Part shown: positions 57,581 to 64,000 of the stretch, piece by piece
How positions within the stretch are numbered: position 1 is the stretch's first letter
Layout of the letters: each line of letters starts with the position of its first letter
From: Gluconobacter sphaericus NBRC 12467
Lineage (GTDB): Bacteria > Pseudomonadota > Alphaproteobacteria > Acetobacterales > Acetobacteraceae
Direction: 5' to 3'
Length of the DNA stretch: 64,000 bases
Assembly: GCF_006539125.1 (NCBI RefSeq)
Contig: NZ_BJMK01000001.1
Span: forward strand, 186,001 to 250,000
Made by a program: the position numbers and the translations under genes
The notes under the pieces: generated by a model
The model's input: the letters and a program-made list of their open reading frames with translations, nothing else
Told to the model about the DNA's origin: nothing
The model's database searches: none

Positions 57581-59389
57581 ATGGCCGCTGACACCACGAC
57601 CCTTACGACTGACTGTCTCTTTGCCCGCACCCGGGTTCAGGTGTGCGATGCTCTGCGATCGGTCGTCCCCGGCCTGCCGGAAGAGGTGGTGCAGCGCGTC
57701 GATCTGACCCCTACCCGTGATCCGTCCCACGGTGATATGGCGACAAACGCCGCCATGCTGGCCGCCAAGCCCGCGCGTCGCAAGCCTGCCGATATTGCCG
57801 CCGAACTGGTCGCGAAGCTCTCCGAACTTCCGGAGATCGCGAAGGCCGAAGCCGCCGGTCCGGGCTTCGTGAACCTGACACTCAGGCCCGAAGTCCTGCA
57901 GGGCGTGGCCGTCTCGGTTCTCAAAGCTGGCGAGCGTTATGGCCGCTCCACAATGGGGCAGGGGACGCGCGTGAACGTGGAATACGTCTCCGCCAACCCG
58001 ACCGGCCCGATGCATGTCGGTCACTGTCGCGGCGCGGTGGTCGGTGACGCGCTGGCAAACCTGCTCGAAGCCGCAGGCAGCCCGGTGACGCGCGAATATT
58101 ACATCAACGACGCCGGAACGCAGGTCGTCGCTCTGACCTGGGCCACATACTGGCGCTATCTTCAGGCCATCGGCACGGAGATTTCCGCAGACGATTTCAG
58201 CCCGCTGACGCCGAATGGCCTGCAATATCAAGGCGAGTACCTGATCCCTGTTGCCGAGAGCATTGTTAAGACGCATGGTCGCGCGCTCGCCAATGCCGAA
58301 GGTGGTCCCGCCGATCCGTCCGTCTGGTTCGAGACGGTGCGCCGTGAAGCCCTGACGCAGATGATGGCGGCCATCCGCGAGGATCTGGAAGCGCTGGGCA
58401 TTTCGCACGAAGTCTTCGCCAGCGAAGCCGAAACGCTGGCCAGCGGACGCGTCGATGCCGCGATCGCCAAGCTCGACAGCAAGGGCCTGCTCTATGAAGG
58501 CGTGCTGGAGCCGCCCAAGGGCAAGATGCCGGAAGACTGGGAAGCCCGTCCGCAGACGCTCTTCCGCTCCACCGAGTTCGGTGACGATCAGGACCGCGCA
58601 CTCCGCAAGTCCGACGGCACCAACACCTATTTCGCCAACGATATCGGCTACCACGCCCAGAAGGCTGAAAATGCCGACGTCCTGATCGACGTCCTCGGCG
58701 CCGATCACGGCGGGTACGTTTCGCGCATGCGGGCTGCTATTTCCGCCCTGACGGATGGCAAGACCGGCTTTGAAGTCGTGATGTGCCAGATCGTGCGCGT
58801 CGTGAAGAACGGCGAGCCGGTGAAAATGTCCAAGCGCGCCGGCACGTTCGTGACCCTGCGCGACCTGCTGGACGAAGTGGGCAAGGACGCCGTGCGCTTC
58901 ACAATGCTGACCCGCAAGGCCGACGCGCAGATGGAGTTCGACCTGGATGCCGTTGTCGCCCAGACGCGCGACAATCCGGTGTTCTACGTCCAGTACGCTC
59001 ATGCCCGCTGCCGGTCGGTCCTGCGTTCGGCCGAGACGATGTTTGGTGCAGAGTCCGTGACGCCCGAAGCTTTGTGTGAAGCCGATCTGTCCAACCTGTC
59101 TTCGGACGTCGAACTAGCCGTTCTGCGTCGTCTGGCGGCTTTCCCGCGCAGTGTTGAAGCTGCTGCGACAGCGCGCGAGCCGCACCGGATCGCGACCTAT
59201 TGCATTGATCTGGCCTCCGACTTCCACGCTCTGTGGAACCGGGGCCGCGAAGACACCACCCTGCGCTTCCTGCATGAGAACGACCGCGCAACCAGCCTCG
59301 CCAAGCTGGCGCTGGTCTCGGCGATTGCAGGAACGCTGCGCTGTGCCCTCACCATTCTCGGCGTCGTGCCGGTAGAGGAAATGCGATGA
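57581..59389 (+). CDS. argS: Arginine-tRNA ligase
   Basis: 602 aa from the ATG at 57581; a TTG start at 57551 is also open. Class I: NPTGPMHVGHCRGAVVGD has the HIGH motif, VKMSKRAGTFVTL the KMSKS-like loop, and the C-terminal DALR domain (YAHARCRSVLR onwards) binds the anticodon. It charges tRNA-Arg, one of which lies at 20135-20211. Its stop overlaps the SPOR gene by 4 nt, opening the run of coupled genes to tatC. Confidence 0.97.
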   Translation: MAADTTTLTTDCLFARTRVQVCDALRSVVPGLPEEVVQRVDLTPTRDPSHGDMATNAAMLAAKPARRKPADIAAELVAKLSELPEIAKAEAAGPGFVNLTLRPEVLQGVAVSVLKAGERYGRSTMGQGTRVNVEYVSANPTGPMHVGHCRGAVVGDALANLLEAAGSPVTREYYINDAGTQVVALTWATYWRYLQAIGTEISADDFSPLTPNGLQYQGEYLIPVAESIVKTHGRALANAEGGPADPSVWFETVRREALTQMMAAIREDLEALGISHEVFASEAETLASGRVDAAIAKLDSKGLLYEGVLEPPKGKMPEDWEARPQTLFRSTEFGDDQDRALRKSDGTNTYFANDIGYHAQKAENADVLIDVLGADHGGYVSRMRAAISALTDGKTGFEVVMCQIVRVVKNGEPVKMSKRAGTFVTLRDLLDEVGKDAVRFTMLTRKADAQMEFDLDAVVAQTRDNPVFYVQYAHARCRSVLRSAETMFGAESVTPEALCEADLSNLSSDVELAVLRRLAAFPRSVEAAATAREPHRIATYCIDLASDFHALWNRGREDTTLRFLHENDRATSLAKLALVSAIAGTLRCALTILGVVPVEEMR

Positions 59390-60474
59390 GTCCGGAAAAC
59401 GATCAGGACCGCAACCGCCCCGATCCGGGCGATTACGCCCGTACCCCGAAACAGCCTGCGGGTCCGGCTCCAGGAGCGCGTCCGCAGACGCGTTTCGAGC
59501 GCGAACGCCTGAGCAACGATTATGACGACGAACCCCCACCGCGCCGCCGCCCGGCTACCGCCGGCGGTGCGTCCGGGGCAGGGCGTCTGACGTCCGTGCT
59601 GGGTAACGACCCCGCCACCCGCAAGCTGGTTGGTGGCGCAGTGGGCATCGGCGTTGTGCTGCTGCTGGCGGTTGGCGGCTGGTCGCTTATGGGCAGCCAT
59701 CATGGCGGCATTCCCATTATAGGTCCGCCGCCGGGCCCCGTGAAGGACCGTCCGGCCGATCCGGGCGGGATGCAGATCATGGGCGGTGATGACGGCGACA
59801 CCGACATGACCGGCAATGGCGAGGCGCATCTTGCTCCGGGTCCGGAGCAGCCGGATACGAAGGCACTGGCCCGTCAATATGGCGTCCCGCCCGGAACGCC
59901 TGCTCCGGAAGCACCAAAGACCGATGCTCCCAAGGCAGATGGTGCAGCACCGGATAACGCGCCGGCAGCCCAGACGCCTGCTCCGGAAGCAGCCGCGCCA
60001 GCCGACACTGGGCAGATGTCTCCGGGCACCGCGCTGCCTGCCACGGTTCCGGAGAAGCTGCAGGATCAGGCTGCCGCACCTGCCGAAGCGCCGAAAAAGG
60101 AAGAGGCGCCCGTCCATCATGCCGCACGACCTGCCGAGAAGCCGCTTCCCGCGCCGCTTCCGGATCCTGAGAATGTTGGACCGCCGAAAGCCGCTGCTCC
60201 GGCTGCGGAGAAGGCGGAAACATCGCGTGGGACGCATGAAGTCCAGCTCGGCGCGCTCGACAGCGAAGCCGCGGCCCGCAAGGAATGGGACAGTCTGCGC
60301 CATCAGGCTCCGGCCCTGTTCGCAGGCCATACGCCGCTGTTCGAAAAGACCACACGCGGTGACCATACCTTCGTGCGTCTGCGGATCGGTGGCTTTGCGG
60401 ATCTCAAATCCGCACGCGCCTATTGTGTGAAGCTGCACGCGCAATCCGTCGCCTGTACGCCGGCCCAGTTCTGA
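59386..60474 (+). CDS. SPOR-domain membrane protein
   Basis: 362 aa. A polar N-terminus (1-80), one membrane segment (about 82-102), a long Ala/Pro-rich periplasmic linker (about 110-280), and a C-terminal SPOR domain (about 284-362, with VQLGALDSEAAARKEW and FVRLRIGGFADLKSARAYC). SPOR domains bind denuded glycan at the division septum. The layout matches the alphaproteobacterial SPOR protein next to argS. Two Cys near the end (YCVKLHAQSVAC) are of note. Confidence 0.88.
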   Translation: MSPENDQDRNRPDPGDYARTPKQPAGPAPGARPQTRFERERLSNDYDDEPPPRRRPATAGGASGAGRLTSVLGNDPATRKLVGGAVGIGVVLLLAVGGWSLMGSHHGGIPIIGPPPGPVKDRPADPGGMQIMGGDDGDTDMTGNGEAHLAPGPEQPDTKALARQYGVPPGTPAPEAPKTDAPKADGAAPDNAPAAQTPAPEAAAPADTGQMSPGTALPATVPEKLQDQAAAPAEAPKKEEAPVHHAARPAEKPLPAPLPDPENVGPPKAAAPAAEKAETSRGTHEVQLGALDSEAAARKEWDSLRHQAPALFAGHTPLFEKTTRGDHTFVRLRIGGFADLKSARAYCVKLHAQSVACTPAQF

Positions 60475-60484
60475 GAGCTGGCGT

Positions 60485-61249
60485 TTGAGCGAGACACTTC
60501 ATCTGACGCTTGACGGGTTCGAGGGGCCGCTGGACCTGCTCCTCGATCTAGCCCGCAAGCAGAAGGTGGATCTGGCGAAAATCTCCATCCTGCAACTGGT
60601 GGAGCAATATCTGGCAGTCGTGGAAAAGGCACGTGCGGAAGCGCGGAGCCTGCGGCTGGAACTGGCGGCGGACTGGCTGGTAATGGCGGCGTGGCTCGCC
60701 TGGCTGAAGTCCAAGCTGCTCCTGCCTGCCGAAAATGAAGATCCGGACGCAGAAGATGCCATCGAACTTCTTCAGGAACGCCTGATTGAACTCGAGCGGA
60801 TGCGTGCCGCCGCCCGCTGGCTGGCGGAACAGCCCCGCCTGGGTCTGGACGTGTTCCGGCGCGGACGGGGCGAAGATTATACCGAAATTGACCGCTCTGG
60901 TCTGCGCGTGGACATGCCCGCGCTGATCACAGCCTATCTTTCCGCCCGTCGCAGAACGGGGCGCCGGCGCGTCTATGCGCCGCGTGCCCGTCGGTACTGG
61001 AGCGTGCAGGATGCGCTATCCCGTCTCAAGCGCCTGCTCGGGACAGATCATGTTATCGGCTGGCACACCCTGACGTCCCTTCTCCCGGATCCGAACGAAC
61101 TGGACGGAGAGGAAGGGCCATACGGGCGTAATGCGGCACTTGCCGGTACGCTGCTCGCAGGGCTGGAAATGGCCAAAGGTGGCGCGCTTGAACTGCGTCA
61201 GCCCGAAGCGTTCGGGGAAATCGAATGGCGGGTGGCCACGCCCTCATGA
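60485..61249 (+). CDS. scpA: Segregation and condensation protein A
   Basis: 254 aa, TTG start at 60485. The kleisin subunit of the SMC-ScpAB condensin. FEGPLDLLLDLARKQKVDLAKISILQLVEQYL is the signature; the rest is acidic/helical with a C-terminal winged helix. The usual nagZ gene between the SPOR gene and scpA in Alphaproteobacteria is absent; the gap is 10 nt. It overlaps scpB by 4 nt (ATGA at 61246). Confidence 0.93.
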   Translation: MSETLHLTLDGFEGPLDLLLDLARKQKVDLAKISILQLVEQYLAVVEKARAEARSLRLELAADWLVMAAWLAWLKSKLLLPAENEDPDAEDAIELLQERLIELERMRAAARWLAEQPRLGLDVFRRGRGEDYTEIDRSGLRVDMPALITAYLSARRRTGRRRVYAPRARRYWSVQDALSRLKRLLGTDHVIGWHTLTSLLPDPNELDGEEGPYGRNAALAGTLLAGLEMAKGGALELRQPEAFGEIEWRVATPS

Positions 61250-61836
61250 CAGATCCCACAATGCTCGATCGCGCCTGTCTGCTTGTGGAGGCGTTTGTTT
61301 TCGCCAGCCCCGATCCCGTTAAGCCTGCGGCGATCGCCGATCTTTTGACCGCCCAGTCCATTTCCGTGCCGGTCGAGGACGCACTTAATGCCGTCCGCAG
61401 TCGTTATGCCGATCATGCCGTGGAAATGGTGCTGGTCGCTGGCGGTTGGCAGTTCCGCACCCGCTCGGAATTCGCGTCCGCTCTGATAAAAATCGTGGAA
61501 AAGCCCCGCCGCCTCAGCCGTGGCGCGATGGAAACACTGGCGATCATCGCCTATCATCAGCCCTGCACCCGTGCGGAAATTGAAGCCATCCGTGGTGTTT
61601 CGCTCGGGCAGGCCGTTCTCGATGCCCTGCTGGAAGACGGTCTGATCGCTCCCAAAGGCCGCAAGGACGTTCCAGGCCGGCCCGTATTATGGGGCACCAC
61701 CGCTGTTTTTCTGGAAAGTTTCAGCCTTCCGGATCTCCGGGGGTTACCCCGCCGGGAGGACTTCCTTCTGGACCGCGCGCCCACGGAAGCAGAAGACGAT
61801 GCTTCTGCCGTAGGCGGAGCGGAGCAGACAGGTTAG
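61246..61836 (+). CDS. scpB: Segregation and condensation protein B
   Basis: 196 aa from the ATG at 61246, overlapping the scpA stop. Two winged-helix domains; SRGAMETLAIIAYHQPCTRAEIEAIRGV and VPGRPVLWGTTAVFLESFSL are the family signatures. It binds ScpA and the Smc heads in chromosome segregation. tatB follows after 9 nt. Confidence 0.93.
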   Translation: MTDPTMLDRACLLVEAFVFASPDPVKPAAIADLLTAQSISVPVEDALNAVRSRYADHAVEMVLVAGGWQFRTRSEFASALIKIVEKPRRLSRGAMETLAIIAYHQPCTRAEIEAIRGVSLGQAVLDALLEDGLIAPKGRKDVPGRPVLWGTTAVFLESFSLPDLRGLPRREDFLLDRAPTEAEDDASAVGGAEQTG

Positions 61837-61845
61837 GAATGTCGC

Positions 61846-62448
61846 ATGTTTGACTTCAGTTTCTCGGAAATTGCGCTGTTCGTGATGGTGGCGATGGTCT
61901 TCATCCGCCCGAAGGACCTGCCGGTTGCTATCCGCACCCTGTCGAACGGGTTAAAGGCGATGCGGCGCATGGCGGCTGAATTCCAGTCCCATGTCGACGA
62001 GATGGTTCGTGAGGCTGATCTGTCCGAGGCGCGGGATCAGTTCCGGGATCTGAAGAATTTCAACCTGCGCGACCGTGTCACGAAGGCGATCGACGGCGAC
62101 AATTCCATCCGGCGCAGTCTGGAGCTCGACACACCTGCAAAAGCGTCCGCGGCCGATCTGCCCAAGGTTCCGCCCGCGCCACCGCTTCCCCCGCCGCCCC
62201 TGACCGATCTGAAAACGGTGCCCTACAATGCCCGTCCGCAGTTCGAGCCAGTCGTGGACCTGCCCGTGCAGGAAGAGCTGGATGTCAACGAAGATGTCGC
62301 GGGCGCTCCGTCCATTCTGCCGCCCAGCACGGCACGGCGGCTCCAGCATGAGCGCTCCCGCTGGCGCGCGCCTGATATCCTGCCGCCTGTCCGCGCTATC
62401 CATGCCGGTCGGCGCATCTCCATCGCGAGCGGAAAGGACGGCGAATGA
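61846..62448 (+). CDS. tatB: Sec-independent translocase subunit TatB
   Basis: 200 aa. The N-terminal MFDFSFSEIALFVMVAMVFI is the membrane helix with Glu8, followed by an amphipathic helix (LPVAIRTLSNGLKAMRRMAAEFQSHVDEMV). The hinge reads IRPKDLP; the usual Gly before Pro is Arg21. The long Pro-rich tail (from about residue 100) suits TatB over TatA. No tatA lies between scpB and tatB. TatB and TatC form the receptor for twin-arginine signal peptides. Confidence 0.88.
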   Translation: MFDFSFSEIALFVMVAMVFIRPKDLPVAIRTLSNGLKAMRRMAAEFQSHVDEMVREADLSEARDQFRDLKNFNLRDRVTKAIDGDNSIRRSLELDTPAKASAADLPKVPPAPPLPPPPLTDLKTVPYNARPQFEPVVDLPVQEELDVNEDVAGAPSILPPSTARRLQHERSRWRAPDILPPVRAIHAGRRISIASGKDGE

Positions 62449-63230
62449 CCGACACTGACAGCATCAATGACACGCCGATGCCGCTCCTCGAGCATCTCGT
62501 GGAGCTGCGCAAGCGGCTGATCTGGTCCATCGTGACCTTCGTGATCGCATTCGCCATCTGCTACCATTATTCGGGTGAGATCTACCGGTTCCTTGCGGCC
62601 CCGCTCGGCAACATCATGCGCAAGAACGGCGAGCAGCCGCATCTGATCTATACCGCGCTGTATGAAGCCTTCTTCACCTATATCCGCGTGGCCGTTTTCG
62701 GTGCGACCTGCCTGTCCTTTCCCATGATCGCCATCCAGGCCTGGATCTTCATCGCGCCCGGCCTGTATCGCAGTGAAAAGCGCGCCTTTGCCCCGTTCCT
62801 GATCGCCACCCCGATCATGTTCCTGATCGGTGCGGCACTCGCCTATTACGTGGTGTTCCCCTACGCATGGCAGTTCTTCCTGTCGTTCCAGACACCGCAG
62901 AGCACCAATGGTGGCATGCAGATCGAGCTTCAGGCCAAGGTCTCGGAATATCTGACGCTGGTCACGAAAATGATCCTGGCGTTCGGAGTCTGTTTTGAGC
63001 TGCCCGTCGTGCTGACCCTGCTGGTGCGTGTCGGCCTGCTGAGCGTGGCCCAGCTCAAGCGTTTCCGCCGCTATGCCGTCGTCGCGTCCTTTGCCGTGGC
63101 CGCCGTGATTGCCCCTCCCGATGCGATTACGATGCTGAGCCTCGCCATTCCCCTCGTCGCCCTGTACGAGGTATCCATCCTCACGGCCCGGTTCGTCGAA
63201 CCGAAACCCATGGCCGCTGATGAAGACTAA
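62445..63230 (+). CDS. tatC: Sec-independent translocase subunit TatC
   Basis: 261 aa, six membrane segments. MPLLEHLVELRKRLIWSI at the N-terminus (with the conserved Glu of the signal-binding loop), EAFFTYIRVAVF, FIAPGLYRSEKR and the later FELPVVLTLLVRVG are the signatures. It overlaps tatB by 4 nt, as expected for a coupled receptor pair. Twin-arginine-like signals occur in this window in the phosphodiesterase and the amidase, which may be its substrates. Confidence 0.95.
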   Translation: MTDTDSINDTPMPLLEHLVELRKRLIWSIVTFVIAFAICYHYSGEIYRFLAAPLGNIMRKNGEQPHLIYTALYEAFFTYIRVAVFGATCLSFPMIAIQAWIFIAPGLYRSEKRAFAPFLIATPIMFLIGAALAYYVVFPYAWQFFLSFQTPQSTNGGMQIELQAKVSEYLTLVTKMILAFGVCFELPVVLTLLVRVGLLSVAQLKRFRRYAVVASFAVAAVIAPPDAITMLSLAIPLVALYEVSILTARFVEPKPMAADED

Positions 63231-63257
63231 TCACCAGACCTGCCGGAGCCCTGAACC

Positions 63258-64000
63258 ATGCATGACCTGAAAGCCCTGCGCGCCGACCCGGCCGCTTTTG
63301 ACGCTGCTCTCGCACGTCGGGGCCTGTCACCCGTGGGACAGCAGCTTGTCAGTGACGATGAAGAACGCCGCGCCGCACTCGCTGCGCTTCAGGAAGCGCA
63401 GGGCGCACGCAAGGCACTGGCCAAGGAAATCGGCCTGCTCAAGCGCCAGAAGCTCGACACCGCCGAGATCGAAGCAAAGGCCGTGGCCCTGCGTGACCAG
63501 ATCGCCGGTCTGGAAGAGCGCGCCAACACGATCCAGACCCGCATCGACGATGTGCTGAAATCCCTGCCGAACCGCCTTGACGCCTCTGTCCCGGACGGCA
63601 GGAGCGAAGACGACAACGTAATCGTTCATGTCCGTGGCGAAAAGCGAGAGTTGGCTTTCGAGCCGAAACAGCATTTCGAGCTTGGTGAAGCTCTCGGTCT
63701 GATGGACTTCCCGACCGCCGCCAAGCTGTCGGGCACGCGCTTCGTCGTCCTGCGTGGCGCGCTCGCCCGTCTGGAACGCGCACTTGGCCAGTTCATGCTC
63801 GACACCCATACGACCGAGTTCGGCTATAGCGAAACGAGCGTGCCGCTTTTGGTTAATGATGAGGCAATGTACGGCACAGACAAGTTGCCCAAATTTGCTG
63901 AGGACTCGTTCCGCACCGAAGACGGCCGCTGGCTGATCCCGACCGCCGAAGTTCCTCTGACGGCTTCTGTCATGGGTGATATCCTGCCCGCTGACGCCCT
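63258..64000 (+). CDS. serS: Serine-tRNA ligase, 3' end cut by the window
   Basis: At least 247 codons from the ATG at 63258 to the window edge. [23 protein letters not shown] and the long coiled-coil arm (about residues 30-100, with [21 protein letters not shown]) are typical of bacterial SerRS, followed by the class II start ([29 protein letters not shown]) and [10 protein letters not shown], motif-2 side. Position after tatC is conserved in Alphaproteobacteria. Motif 3 is beyond the window. Confidence 0.95.
   Translation, partial: MHDLKALRADPAAFDAALARRGLSPVGQQLVSDDEERRAALAALQEAQGARKALAKEIGLLKRQKLDTAEIEAKAVALRDQIAGLEERANTIQTRIDDVLKSLPNRLDASVPDGRSEDDNVIVHVRGEKRELAFEPKQHFELGEALGLMDFPTAAKLSGTRFVVLRGALARLERALGQFMLDTHTTEFGYSETSVPLLVNDEAMYGTDKLPKFAEDSFRTEDGRWLIPTAEVPLTASVMGDILPADA

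Overview
The window looks like a chromosomal segment of an acetic acid bacterium (Alphaproteobacteria, Acetobacteraceae), most likely Gluconobacter or a close relative. The grounds are a transaldolase/glucose-6-phosphate isomerase fusion followed by gnd, pgl, rpiA and gntK, an AldA-like aldehyde dehydrogenase nearby, high GC content, and the argS-SPOR-scpA-scpB-tat-serS gene order typical of Alphaproteobacteria. The genus is inferred from protein resemblance and gene order recalled from memory; no search was run.

Layout. 1-7.2 kb: a pentose-phosphate/gluconate cluster (tal-pgi, gnd, a HAD phosphatase, pgl, rpiA, gntK, a YaiI-family protein), with an intrinsic terminator after gnd and tightly overlapping genes from the HAD gene to gntK. 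7.3-9.8 kb: a LysR regulator and an AldA-type dehydrogenase, followed by a truncated DJ-1/PfpI remnant. 10-13.7 kb: a minus-strand pair, TonB-dependent receptor and glycerophosphodiester phosphodiesterase, preceded by a perfect Pho-box-like direct repeat. 13.7-16.4 kb: a HerA/FtsK-like ATPase and an HI0933-like flavoprotein. 16.4-19.0 kb: panC and adenine deaminase. 19.0-20.2 kb: a decayed stretch with a tyrosine-recombinase remnant beside tRNA-Arg(CCG). 20.3-30.5 kb: lipoprotein hydrolase, polA, a SCO-like protein, an orphan peptide-type binding protein, a membrane protein, purD, xseA and a small lipoprotein. 30.5-36.6 kb: RNase E, an amidase, and leuA behind a leucine-rich leader peptide with mutually exclusive hairpins. 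36.6-38.2 kb: a TauE/SafE transporter and two glycine-zipper proteins. 38.5-44.3 kb: the rod-shape operon mreB-mreC-mreD-mrdA-rodA. 44.3-49.3 kb: glyQ-glyS followed by a nuclease/helicase-like protein. 49.4-54 kb: a DUF2076-like protein, a Rieske/FAD oxidoreductase, aspS. 54-56.2 kb: two small exported proteins, xthA and an ErpA-type Fe-S carrier. 56.3-64 kb: a dGTPase-like gene, argS, a SPOR protein, scpA, scpB, tatB, tatC and the start of serS.

Most of the window is core metabolism and housekeeping. The observations most worth following are the Pho-box-controlled receptor/phosphodiesterase pair (likely phosphate scavenging from phospholipid head-group diesters), the leuA leader, the PD-(D/E)XK-like nuclease fused to a DUF2075-type helicase at the end of the glyQS operon, and the recombinase remnant at tRNA-Arg. 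No CRISPR array, intact insertion sequence, rRNA or prophage was seen.
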